Assembly: GCF_012272855.1 (NCBI RefSeq)
Contig: NZ_JAAXCQ010000001.1
Span: 1-64,000 of the forward strand
Reading direction: 5' to 3'
DNA: 64,000 bases
From: Arenibacter sp. 6A1
Lineage (GTDB): Bacteria > Bacteroidota > Bacteroidia > Flavobacteriales > Flavobacteriaceae
Program-made: the position numbers and the translations under genes
Notes under the pieces: model-generated
Database searches by the model: none
What the model was told of the DNA's origin: nothing
What the model saw: only the letters and a program-made list of their open reading frames with translations
In this document: in pieces, positions 7,463 through 16,030 of the stretch
Numbering within the stretch: position 1 is the first letter of the stretch
Layout: each line of letters begins with the position of its first letter

Positions 7463-8764
7463 ATGCCTGAAAACCGATCATTCGATAAATTGGAACTCCG
7501 TTCCGAGGAAGTTCAAGAAATTCTTTCCAACCCTCCCGTCTGGATCGTTAGATGGGGCATTACGCTGATCTTTGCGTTCACCTGTTTAATCCTGATGCTC
7601 ACCTTTATAATACGCTATCCCGATTTTGTGACCGCCAAGGTCCTAGTGACCACGGAGAGGCCCACGGAACGGATCGTGGCACGGCAATCCGGAGCATTGG
7701 AAAAGCTTTATGTGGAAAATGGCGACACTGTAGGACCGGACCAGCGCTTGGCGGTCATCCGGAACACGGCCATCATCGATGATGTATACAGATTAAAACA
7801 TATCTTGGATACGGTACAATACAATCCCAATGGTTTTTTATTTCCCGTTGAGGCCGTTTCCCAGTCGATGCTAGGAGATATAGGGACGGCATATATCAAT
7901 TTCGAGAAAAGCTACCTGGACTTTCATCTCTTAAAAGACCTGGATCCCTACACCAACCGATTGGCAGGCGACCGCACCTCCTTGGAAGAGATAAAGACTC
8001 GGATCAAGGATCAGATAGTTCAAAAACGATTGCTAGAAAAGGAGCTAAAGCTAGAGCAAATTGATTTTGAGCGCCACAGGATACTGTTTGAAAAAGGAGT
8101 CATCTCGCAACAGGAATTCGAAGCGAAACAGGCCGAACTGTTGCGCATGGAAAAGAATACTAGCACCATGGCCATTACCATCTCCCAGATGCGGGAGGCC
8201 GTCTCATCCGCCGACCAGACCCTGAGGGGAACCCGTATCACCCAACAAGAGGAGGATGTCCGTTTATTGGCCAACCTTTTTCAGTCCTATAACGTTCTGA
8301 AGAAGGCATTGCGCGATTGGGAATATACTTATGTACTATCCTCTTCCATCAACGGGCGGGTAAGCTTTCAGGAATTTTGGGGGGAAAACCAGTTCGTAAA
8401 TTCGGGGGAAGTAGTTTTTACCGTACTGCCAGTGGACAGGGAAACCCTAGTAGGGAAGTTGGTGTTGCCGTCGCAGAATGCTGGCAAGGTTACCATTGGC
8501 CAAAAGGTCTTGGTGAAACTTGATAACTACCCCTATCAACAATATGGAATGTTGGTCGGCAGAGTAAAGAACATCTCGGTCTCCCCTGACAAGGAGGGCA
8601 ACTACTTTGTATATATCCATTTACCGGAGGGCACAAAAACATCCTATAAAAATGAACTGCCCTTTGACCAGGAACTCATCGGCAATGCCGAGATCATTAC
8701 CGAAGACCTTAGTGTGGCCGAGAGAATATTCTATAAATTCAAAGATATTTTTAAATACAATTAA
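7463..8764 (+). CDS. HlyD-family periplasmic adaptor of the peptide exporter
   Basis: A 433-residue membrane-fusion protein. A single membrane helix near residues 28-50 (WIVRWGITLIFAFTC...) is followed by a biotinyl-lipoyl-like half motif (ARQSGALEKLYVENGDTV), a long helical hairpin (about 160-270) and the second half motif plus beta-barrel (INGRVSFQEFWG... onward). This is the order expected for adaptors that link a C39 ABC exporter to an outer-membrane channel. The ATG lies one base after the transporter stop, so the two are co-expressed. No TolC-like protein is encoded nearby and one would have to come from elsewhere. It closes the co-directional export operon; 280 bases without a gene follow. 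Confidence 0.92.
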   Translation: MPENRSFDKLELRSEEVQEILSNPPVWIVRWGITLIFAFTCLILMLTFIIRYPDFVTAKVLVTTERPTERIVARQSGALEKLYVENGDTVGPDQRLAVIRNTAIIDDVYRLKHILDTVQYNPNGFLFPVEAVSQSMLGDIGTAYINFEKSYLDFHLLKDLDPYTNRLAGDRTSLEEIKTRIKDQIVQKRLLEKELKLEQIDFERHRILFEKGVISQQEFEAKQAELLRMEKNTSTMAITISQMREAVSSADQTLRGTRITQQEEDVRLLANLFQSYNVLKKALRDWEYTYVLSSSINGRVSFQEFWGENQFVNSGEVVFTVLPVDRETLVGKLVLPSQNAGKVTIGQKVLVKLDNYPYQQYGMLVGRVKNISVSPDKEGNYFVYIHLPEGTKTSYKNELPFDQELIGNAEIITEDLSVAERIFYKFKDIFKYN

Positions 8765-9044
8765 TAAAATGGTTTAACAAAGTATTATAATCCGTCGGGT
8801 TTTCGGATACATGAAAGCTTACATATTCAAAGGTGCTTTCCAGTCATTTAAAAAAGCAAAAATCAATCGTATTTAACTGAATGGCAACCTAATTAAAGAT
8901 AGAAGCGATAACTATGATAGATTTTCTATGGTGGATGGAAGGGCAAGATTAATTTAATTCTGATAGGTCCTAATATATCATGAAAACATAAATACATCTG
9001 GCAATAAACACCGATTTGATAAAGCTTATTAAGACATACAAAAG

Positions 9045-10463
9045 ATGCAGTCTAAAATAAAAGGAAAATTTCATAACTATTTGGAACTTCTAGAAGTATT
9101 TATAAACGAATATGTAGGGAAGATAAAAGAAGATGAAGGGGCAGATATCCTTAGGATTGGTCCATACTGCATCGAAGTTCCTTTTAAAAAATATATTTTC
9201 TCAAGGCTTGCTTTAAATCAAAGATCCAAGGAATTGAACAATTCAATTTCTGAAAAGGTACTGTCGCAATTGGACATAAAAAATTTTCTTGTGGCCTTTG
9301 AAAGTGATTTAACATTTACCCGTTTGAATTGGCCCTCTAATCATCATAAGGATTTATACAGTTTAATGTTCGATGCATATGCCCCCTTACTCGAACCGCA
9401 TCGACAAAAAATCACCTACTATGCCCTACATGAGCGATTTTTGACATTTATGCTTCCCGTACTGTCGAGGATTCCTCATGAAATAGTAGTGCTTTGTGAA
9501 AGCCCCGTTCCAGATGATTTAGAGCATGGTGATAATATTTTTATAATTGAGCTGGACTTTCAATGGATTCAACAATATCAAAATAAGTGCTTGAAGAAGT
9601 TATTTCCCGATTTTTTGGCCATGTTCAATAACCTTGAGCTTTTTATCACTCTCTTGGAACCATCTACGTTATTGGTAGTTGAAGGTAACCACTACCAATT
9701 TGAGATGCTTGCTATTCTCGGAAAAAATAAGGGTGTACCGGTCATTTGCCTTCAACAAGGTTGGCCAGGGATTCTTACCACCCAATTTAAAGAAATGCAG
9801 TATACCTATTTTTTAAGCTGGGGAGATGGATTTTCGGATATTTTTAGGTCCAATAACCCAAACCCTAGTTACATTTCTACAGGATATCCTTTCAAAATAG
9901 AAAAAGCATTGGATCGGACCGGAATAACTTTTTTCCTTCAGGCTCCAATTCTAGTCAGCAATAGGCAGGCCTATTCCGAACTTTTAGAACTTGTTGTTTT
10001 CTGTGCGGAACAATTTCCGGATAGACCTATTTATGTCCGTGAACATCCTGAATTTCCCTTGAAAAGTAATGATATCCGATTAGGGGACTATCGAAATGTA
10101 GAATTGGTCCCTCCGGATTCCATCGCCTTATCCAAGGTGTTTTCTAATAGCGTCCTTGCCATTTCAATATTCTCCTCCACCTTGATGGAAGCGTTGATAT
10201 ATGGCACTATTCCTTTTATTTATAACCCCAATTTAATGGAGAGCTATTGTCCAAATCTTTCCAAAGAAGGATTGGGAATTGAGGTAAGTTCATTAAAGGA
10301 GGCAAAAATTCAAATTTCCAATCTTATGGGCAATCCGATTTTTTTAAAGGCGTTTGCTGAAAGGATTTCTAAAAACAGTAGTTATTATTATGCCTCCCAT
10401 GGTGAGGCTTCCCTTGAACAAACCACTAGAGCCATTATGGAAATAAATAAGGGAAATACATGA
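9045..10463 (+). CDS. GT-B-like glycosyltransferase, possibly CMP-sugar dependent
   Basis: A 472-residue cytoplasmic-looking protein with no signal peptide. I do not recognise a precise family. The C-terminal half resembles capsule or sialyltransferase-type GT-B folds: an HP motif (YVREHPEFP, about residues 331-339) and, about 40 residues on, an S-S-T motif (IFSSTLMEALIYG) followed by PFIYNP. HP and SS/T motifs are shared by several bacterial transferases that use CMP-sialic acid or CMP-KDO. The next gene is a CMP-sugar synthetase, which fits that donor. It begins a co-directional glycosylation block after the peptide exporter. The fold assignment is moderately supported; acceptor and donor are inferred. 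Confidence 0.55.
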   Translation: MQSKIKGKFHNYLELLEVFINEYVGKIKEDEGADILRIGPYCIEVPFKKYIFSRLALNQRSKELNNSISEKVLSQLDIKNFLVAFESDLTFTRLNWPSNHHKDLYSLMFDAYAPLLEPHRQKITYYALHERFLTFMLPVLSRIPHEIVVLCESPVPDDLEHGDNIFIIELDFQWIQQYQNKCLKKLFPDFLAMFNNLELFITLLEPSTLLVVEGNHYQFEMLAILGKNKGVPVICLQQGWPGILTTQFKEMQYTYFLSWGDGFSDIFRSNNPNPSYISTGYPFKIEKALDRTGITFFLQAPILVSNRQAYSELLELVVFCAEQFPDRPIYVREHPEFPLKSNDIRLGDYRNVELVPPDSIALSKVFSNSVLAISIFSSTLMEALIYGTIPFIYNPNLMESYCPNLSKEGLGIEVSSLKEAKIQISNLMGNPIFLKAFAERISKNSSYYYASHGEASLEQTTRAIMEINKGNT

Positions 10464-10532
10464 ACTTGACAAATTATTGAAAAAATCATAATGACTGATT
10501 TTAATAGTGGATTTAACAAATAAATTTTAAAT

Positions 10533-11213
10533 ATGAAAATTACCGCCCTTATACCAGCTCGATCCAACTCCGAACGGTTTCCTGGAAAGAATTATGTTGA
10601 CTTTTTTGGCAAACCCCTTTTTGTGCATTCAACCGATTTTGCCCGATGTTGCCCTTTGATCGATGAGTACTATGTGACCACGAATGATAAAAACGTTATC
10701 GCCATATGTAATGAAAGAAATATCCCCTATCTCGAGAGACCCGACAAGTACTGTACTCCAACCTCGAATAGTTCTGAGTATGTGAACCATTTTTTAAAAA
10801 CCCAATATTTATTAAAAAACAAAATGCCCGATGCACTTCTTATCCTACAACCTACCAACCCTATAAGGGAAGATCTGTTCGTCGCCGATATGGTAGACCT
10901 ATATAAACAAAGTAGAGCAGACTGTGTTTTTACCGTAGTCAAGTGCAAATCAAAGATGGGCCGTATTGTTGATGGAAGGTTCGTGCCTTTCAACTATAAA
11001 TTCGAGCAGCGTAGTCAAGACTTAACGGACTATTATGAAGAAAAGGGGATACTTTATTTAATAAGGGTTGCTTCCTTTTTGAGAGAAGGGACCTTGTTCG
11101 GGAAGATAAATATACCCTACGTTATACCCGAAAAGTATAGAAACTTAGATATTGACACAGTATTGGAAAAGGATATTGCCGAGTTAATTTTACAAAAGCA
11201 TATAGAAAGTTAA
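10533..11213 (+). CDS. CMP-N-acylneuraminate (nonulosonate) cytidylyltransferase-like protein
   Basis: A 226-residue enzyme of the NeuA/KdsB-type cytidylyltransferase family, which joins CTP and a 2-keto acid sugar to make the CMP-sugar donor. The N-terminal nucleotide-binding motif IPARSNSERFPGKN corresponds to the family IPARxGSKxxPxKN. LILQPTNPIR corresponds to the LQPTSPLR motif. The length suits a single catalytic domain. It lies 69 bases after the GT-B-like gene and is followed by more glycosylation genes. No NeuB- or NeuC-like gene is in the window, so the sugar must be made elsewhere. The exact sugar (neuraminate, legionaminate, pseudaminate or KDO) cannot be told from the sequence. 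Confidence 0.82.
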   Translation: MKITALIPARSNSERFPGKNYVDFFGKPLFVHSTDFARCCPLIDEYYVTTNDKNVIAICNERNIPYLERPDKYCTPTSNSSEYVNHFLKTQYLLKNKMPDALLILQPTNPIREDLFVADMVDLYKQSRADCVFTVVKCKSKMGRIVDGRFVPFNYKFEQRSQDLTDYYEEKGILYLIRVASFLREGTLFGKINIPYVIPEKYRNLDIDTVLEKDIAELILQKHIES

Positions 11214-11381
11214 TATATTTCTCTTGTTATATAGGGGTCAAAACAAGTGTTTGATAAATTGGGGAGGATTCCCGTGTTAACAATACCAAAGAAGTTCATT
11301 ATCAAAAATTGAAAAACTTTTTATTAACCCAATATATATGAGCGTTTTTTTTAATGATTATTAGTAATGGATAACCAATAG

Positions 11382-12332
11382 ATGAAAAATTCGGATAACC
11401 TCAATATTACTTTTCACCAACACATAGGCCATTTTCTGCTACTCAATTCAGAGGTCGTGGATACATTAGGAATGGCAGATAAAATGTCGTTAATATACTA
11501 CTGTTTTTCTTATGGAAGCAGATATGAAAAACAACACTATGTTGAATTTGCTTTTGAAATATTACAGGAAAATCTATCGCAAATTTCCAACGATATTAAA
11601 CGTTCTCCTTCAGAAGCTATTGAAATCGGTTATAGCCTTATGCGTTTTTTAGAAAATGATTTTTTTGAATCCGACGAAATTGATGAAATTTTAATGCCTT
11701 TTGACACCATAGCAATCCATAACGTGGAACGCCTGTCCCGAGGTAGGTTTTCAGCTAACAATATCCAAGAACTTTTAATGATGGCCTCATATCTTTTGGA
11801 AAGGGTGAAGCATTTAGATGAAAAAGCAGAACATTACCCCTCCATACGAGAACATCTCTTGATTACTTTTTTTGAATTGAATCATCACACAGATGTCTGT
11901 AATGGAAATAATATGGTATGGATATCTTGGATGAAGCTGCTTTTTCAAAAAGGTATAAAGAACAAGGAAACGGCTCATCTGGCCCAAAAAGGATTGCAAA
12001 AATTAAATAATAATAAAATCATTTCGGATGATAAAATGGTGCTTGAGCAATATACATTGGCTAAAACAAATGGTGATTTGGATCTGGCGCTCTTGATTTC
12101 ACTTTGCTTTTCAGAAGGAGCAAATCATATTACTGAAAATAGGTATGTCCTTCGTGAATCCATAGAAATTCGAATCGCTCAAAACATGGAACAATTATAT
12201 CAGAACGTGGCAGCTACTTCTTCATTGAGCATGCGGAGAATAATTGTGTATGCTATTGCCCTTCTCCAATGGCCCGTGCCAAAAGACCTTGCTTTCCTTA
12301 CCACTGCGACTGGAAGACTAATACAAGAATAG
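11382..12332 (+). CDS. Unrecognised helical protein in the glycosylation block
   Basis: A 316-residue protein that I do not recognise. It has no signal peptide, membrane segment or nucleotide-binding motif. It looks almost entirely alpha-helical, with a few Cys and no CxxC pair. The stop codon lies two bases before the start of the galactosyltransferase-like gene, so the two are very probably translated together. Small helical proteins near peptide-modifying glycosyltransferases can bind leader or acceptor peptides; that role is only a guess here. The 168 bases upstream hold no gene and may contain a promoter. Confidence 0.6.
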   Translation: MKNSDNLNITFHQHIGHFLLLNSEVVDTLGMADKMSLIYYCFSYGSRYEKQHYVEFAFEILQENLSQISNDIKRSPSEAIEIGYSLMRFLENDFFESDEIDEILMPFDTIAIHNVERLSRGRFSANNIQELLMMASYLLERVKHLDEKAEHYPSIREHLLITFFELNHHTDVCNGNNMVWISWMKLLFQKGIKNKETAHLAQKGLQKLNNNKIISDDKMVLEQYTLAKTNGDLDLALLISLCFSEGANHITENRYVLRESIEIRIAQNMEQLYQNVAATSSLSMRRIIVYAIALLQWPVPKDLAFLTTATGRLIQE

Positions 12333-12334
12333 TG

Positions 12335-13072
12335 ATGAAGCAAGATTTGAAAGATACCAGCTTTTTGATTTATGTCCGGATCGATTCCGAGGACCGCCGA
12401 ACGAACCTTAGTTTGGTAATTAGACATATTCAAAAATACTTCGATACTTCCATTTTACTTTGGGAAATCGACGATGTGCCCAAAATCGATCAAAAAATCA
12501 GGAAATCGACAGATCTGCTTTATCGATTCCTAAAAGATACCGACCCCGTATTACATACAACAAAATATCGGAACGCCATGGTTCACCAATGCAATACACC
12601 TTATTTTTTTATCTGCGATACCGATGTAATTGCAGCACCCGAAGCCTTGTGGCAATGTGTGGAACATTTGAGGAACATAAGAAATAAAACCTTGGTTTAT
12701 CCTTATAATGGTAGCTTTTACAATATCCCGAAAAGCATACGAAAATTATATTTTAAATCTGAAGAATATGGCTTTCTTAAAGCTAGGGAGGGTAAATTTC
12801 ATCTTTGGTTCCGATACTCCACAGGAGGAATTTTCGGGGGTCGGAGAAAAGATTTTGAGAAGTCCGGTCCGGATAACGTGGACATTTATGGCTGGGGACC
12901 CGATGACAAAGAACGGTACTATAGGCTGAAAAAACAATGTTTTGCAATCGAACGGAGCAGTACGCCCCTATACCACCTCTACCATGACCGGAAGGCCAAT
13001 TCCTGGCATGCTGACAAGGAAACGAAAATAAAGAACGAACACGAATATTTGAAGTTATTTCAAAATGGATAA
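12335..13072 (+). CDS. Galactosyltransferase-like GT-A glycosyltransferase
   Basis: About 245 residues from the ATG at 12335; the frame opens at 12269, but that would overlap the upstream gene by 64 bases. It shows the GT-A features of the galactosyltransferase (GT7-like) group: a metal-binding DTD near residue 95 (FFICDTDVIAAP), a glycine-rich stretch STGGIFGGRR and the GWG-x-DD motif near residue 186 (GWGPDDKERYYRL). Such enzymes move a hexose or hexosamine from a UDP donor to a hydroxyl. The stop codon overlaps the start of the next gene by 8 bases (ATGGATAA), showing translational coupling. Acceptor unknown; a peptide Ser or Thr or a surface glycan are both possible. Confidence 0.78.
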   Translation: MKQDLKDTSFLIYVRIDSEDRRTNLSLVIRHIQKYFDTSILLWEIDDVPKIDQKIRKSTDLLYRFLKDTDPVLHTTKYRNAMVHQCNTPYFFICDTDVIAAPEALWQCVEHLRNIRNKTLVYPYNGSFYNIPKSIRKLYFKSEEYGFLKAREGKFHLWFRYSTGGIFGGRRKDFEKSGPDNVDIYGWGPDDKERYYRLKKQCFAIERSSTPLYHLYHDRKANSWHADKETKIKNEHEYLKLFQNG

Positions 13073-14306
13073 AGCAAGGAAACGGATATTTATGATCAAC
13101 CAGACAGATGAATCACATCGGTTTGGGGTTGGAAGGTATATTTCCGAAATGGTATCGGAAGCTCAAAAAAGAAAAAATGCTCTTGAAATGGTCGTGGTTA
13201 CCATTGGTGCGCCCGGAGTGCAGGCCCCTATTATGAAAGCAGAAGGAAATATGCAATATTTGGATATCCCAAAGCCATTTGTAGCGAGAGAACAGACTAT
13301 CAAGGGACTGTCCAGACAATTTTCTTTGGCCGTTTTCTGTATTATGGCCGACCTGTTCGATTTTTCGGAAAACGATATTTTCCATTTCAACAACAACATG
13401 CAGTATTTTTTGTTGAAGGAAATAAAAGAAAATACAAGTGCCAAGATTATTTATACCATACACGTATCGTTATGGAAAGTGTTCTATAAAAACGACAAAA
13501 ATAAGTTCCTGTCATTATGGAAAGAACCTGATGAAACATCAACCAACATATTGAACATAAGGGCGGAGAAAAAAAACTGTATGCTTGCCGACTCGGTAAT
13601 CTGCCTTACCAACAGCATGGCACAAGATGTTAAGGATTTCTATGAAGTCACGAACCATAAAATAAAGGTCGTGCCAAATGGGATAGATGCCGGTAAAGCT
13701 CAGGATGACCAAAAAGGAATATCGGTACTCGCCCAAAAAATGGCAACTCAAACGAATGAATTCGTGTTCCTTTTCGTAGGGCGATTAAATGACCAAAAAG
13801 GGGTAAAGGAATTAGTTGAGGCCTTTATTTCGGTATCCTTGTCGGTAGATGTGCCCCTTACCTTGATCGTGGTTGGCGAAGGGTACCTGCATAAAACATT
13901 GGATGATATGGCAAAGAAAAGCGGTGCCAGTATATTCTTTACAGGATACGTCGAACCTGGTGAAATCCATAAATATTACGGAATGGCCAATGGCATAGTT
14001 TTTCCCTCCTCAAATGAGCAAAGTAGTTATGTAATGTTGGAGGCCATGAAATATAAAGTGCCCCTTATAGTAACAAATATCCCGGCCTTTGAAGTGCTTA
14101 GGCATGGGAGTTCTTGTTTAAAGACCGAACTAGTCGACGAGAAGGTCAATATGGATAGTTTGGTTAAAAACATGAGTCGCTTAGCTTTAGATCCATCATT
14201 GGTGGAACGTGTTGCTCAGAATGCATTTGAACTTTTCAAAGAAAATTATTCCTCCGAAAACATGTTCATTGGTACCTACGGAGACCTATTTACCAAGGAG
14301 CAATAG
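13065..14306 (+). CDS. GT4-family glycosyltransferase
   Basis: A 413-residue GT-B retaining glycosyltransferase. The C-terminal half has the standard signature VGRLNDQKGVKELVEAF (about 238-254), VVGEGYL, and an EX7E motif in SNEQSSYVMLEA that contacts the nucleotide sugar. The N-terminal half starts IFMINQTDESHRFGVGRY and includes VVPNGID. Some Bacteroidota GT4 enzymes (the TIGR04157 family, from memory) occur beside double-glycine natural-product precursors; whether this is one needs a profile search. It overlaps the upstream galactosyltransferase-like gene by 8 bases and ends the co-directional block that starts with the peptide precursors. Confidence 0.85.
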   Translation: MDKARKRIFMINQTDESHRFGVGRYISEMVSEAQKRKNALEMVVVTIGAPGVQAPIMKAEGNMQYLDIPKPFVAREQTIKGLSRQFSLAVFCIMADLFDFSENDIFHFNNNMQYFLLKEIKENTSAKIIYTIHVSLWKVFYKNDKNKFLSLWKEPDETSTNILNIRAEKKNCMLADSVICLTNSMAQDVKDFYEVTNHKIKVVPNGIDAGKAQDDQKGISVLAQKMATQTNEFVFLFVGRLNDQKGVKELVEAFISVSLSVDVPLTLIVVGEGYLHKTLDDMAKKSGASIFFTGYVEPGEIHKYYGMANGIVFPSSNEQSSYVMLEAMKYKVPLIVTNIPAFEVLRHGSSCLKTELVDEKVNMDSLVKNMSRLALDPSLVERVAQNAFELFKENYSSENMFIGTYGDLFTKEQ

Positions 14307-14636
14307 ATGTCCTAAATGGCCCCTGGTGACAGCTACCCTTCCACTGGGTCTATTTCAAATTCTTACTTAATTTGAACTTGAGTTCTTAGCGTACGTTTTC
14401 GCACCGATGGGCTTCATACCCCTATTATGGGGCTCGAATTTTACAATTCTCATTTTCTGTTTAAGTTGAGGTGCCTAACCAAGAAAAATGAACAAAAAAC
14501 ACCTGTTGAGCACTACTTTAATTTTCATCAGCTAAAAAAATCAGTATCTTAATACAATTAAACTAGCGGAGAAAACGAAGGATTCCATGGGGTTCAAAAT
14601 CATGGAATTGGCTTCTTTGGGACAAAACCATATAAA
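14307..14636. other. Gene-free interval after the glycosylation block
   Basis: 330 bases without a credible reading frame. A weak CCCC...GGGG hairpin lies near 14430-14445. The stretch near 14320-14334 (TGGTGACAGCTACCC) closely matches 19715-19729 in another gene-free interval, hinting at a short shared non-coding motif. No promoter could be assigned with confidence. Confidence 0.5.
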
Positions 14637-15650
14637 ATGAAAGCAATAGGATTTAAACAATCATTACCCATCACGGAAAAGGAGAGTTTTATAGCGTTCG
14701 AAACAGAAAAGCCATCGCCAGAAGGCTATGATCTTTTGGTGAAAATTGCGGCCGTTTCCGTAAATCCGGTCGATTATAAAGTCAGGCAAAATGCAGCCAA
14801 GGATACGGTGTTGGATGCCCCTAAAATTATTGGATGGGATGCCGCAGGTACGGTGGAGGCCGTAGGGGATAAAACAACAAAATTTAAAGTAGGCGATCAA
14901 GTGTACTATGCAGGGGATATCACCAGAAGCGGTAGCAATGCTGAATACCAACTGGTAGATGAACGCATCGTAGGCCATAAACCGAAAAGTCTGACTCTTG
15001 CCGAAGCTGCCGCCATTCCATTAACGGGATTAACCGCCTGGGAATCGCTGTTTGACCGTATTAAAGTGAATCCGGAAGTCGATAAGGGAAAGACGGTGTT
15101 AATTTTAGCAGGGGCCGGTGGGGTAGGATCTATCGCCATCCAATTGGCAAAAAAAGTGGGCGGACTTACCGTACTAGCCACAGCTTCTAGGCCAGCATCT
15201 ATAGAATGGTGTAAAGCTTTAGGAGCCGATTATGTGGTAAATCACCATCGCCTAAAGGAAGAATTAGAGAAAATAGGGCATAGGGAAGTGGACTATATTT
15301 TGGATTTTGTGGATTTAGAAGGGTATTGGGAAATGGCTGCAGAAATTATTAAACCTCAGGGACATATTGTTACCATTACTGGTAGCAACAACCCATTACA
15401 TCTAAATGTACTAAAAAACAAGAGCGTTACCCTTTCCTATGAATTCATGTACACTCGGTCTATGTATACTACGGATGATATCGAAAAACAACATGAGATT
15501 CTCAATAAAATAGGGCGTTTGTTCGATGGCGGCATGCTGAAATCTACTTTGACCACCACTTTGGAGGGGTTTACGGTAGAGAACCTTAAAAAGGCACATC
15601 AGTTACAAGAATCTGGAAAGAGCATCGGGAAAACGGTGATCTTGTTTTAA
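14637..15650 (+). CDS. Zinc-type alcohol dehydrogenase / quinone oxidoreductase-like protein
   Basis: A 337-residue medium-chain dehydrogenase/reductase. The N-terminal GroES-like catalytic domain includes VSVNPVDYKVRQ and IIGWDAAGTVEAVG. The Rossmann domain has the NAD(P) motif ILAGAGGVGSIAIQLAKKVGG (about 157-177). The catalytic zinc ligands of true alcohol dehydrogenases are absent, which fits the quinone-oxidoreductase or enoyl-reductase branch (TIGR02817-like). It probably reduces an alpha,beta-unsaturated carbonyl or quinone with NADPH. It stands alone, with 330 bases upstream and a GC-rich repeat downstream, so it is probably monocistronic. Confidence 0.88.
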   Translation: MKAIGFKQSLPITEKESFIAFETEKPSPEGYDLLVKIAAVSVNPVDYKVRQNAAKDTVLDAPKIIGWDAAGTVEAVGDKTTKFKVGDQVYYAGDITRSGSNAEYQLVDERIVGHKPKSLTLAEAAAIPLTGLTAWESLFDRIKVNPEVDKGKTVLILAGAGGVGSIAIQLAKKVGGLTVLATASRPASIEWCKALGADYVVNHHRLKEELEKIGHREVDYILDFVDLEGYWEMAAEIIKPQGHIVTITGSNNPLHLNVLKNKSVTLSYEFMYTRSMYTTDDIEKQHEILNKIGRLFDGGMLKSTLTTTLEGFTVENLKKAHQLQESGKSIGKTVILF

Positions 15651-15722
15651 TCCTACACAATAAGATCGGTGTCAAAAATAGTTTGGCAAAAATGCTTTGA
15701 AGTTTTCAATGAGTTTCAGCAG

Positions 15723-15812
15723 AATAATTTGGGCGTTCCCTCCTTCGTCGGGCGGGGCCTTGGCTATATCCCTTGCGTTGCTGCGGGGATGCCGCCGCGG
15801 TCCCTAACGCGG
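15723..15812 (+). repeat. GC-rich intergenic repeat, copy A
   Basis: About 90 bases running from AATAATTTGGGCGTTCCCTC to GGTCCCTAACGCGG, much richer in GC than its surroundings. Two further copies lie at 34835-34922 (inverted) and 61523-61612. The 3' half can fold: GCGTT pairs with AACGC around an inner GCGG/CCGC stem. Flavobacterial genomes often carry intergenic repeats ending in TCCCTAACGC (recalled, not searched). Confidence 0.85.
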
Positions 15813-16030
15813 CATTTCAGGAACAATAAACATTAGCAATAATCAATGAAAAATGAATCAATGGGTCAATTGGAAATGTACCTATGGGTTGCATTGAAAA
15901 TGAAAACATTTAGTGATTTTTCTCCCCTGTGGTTAAAAAAGTACTTATTCAATATTTAGCATAAACTCATATTGGTCGGGTCGCTGCGCAATTTTGTATG
16001 GGAAGTACTATCATATGACTAAATGGAGTA

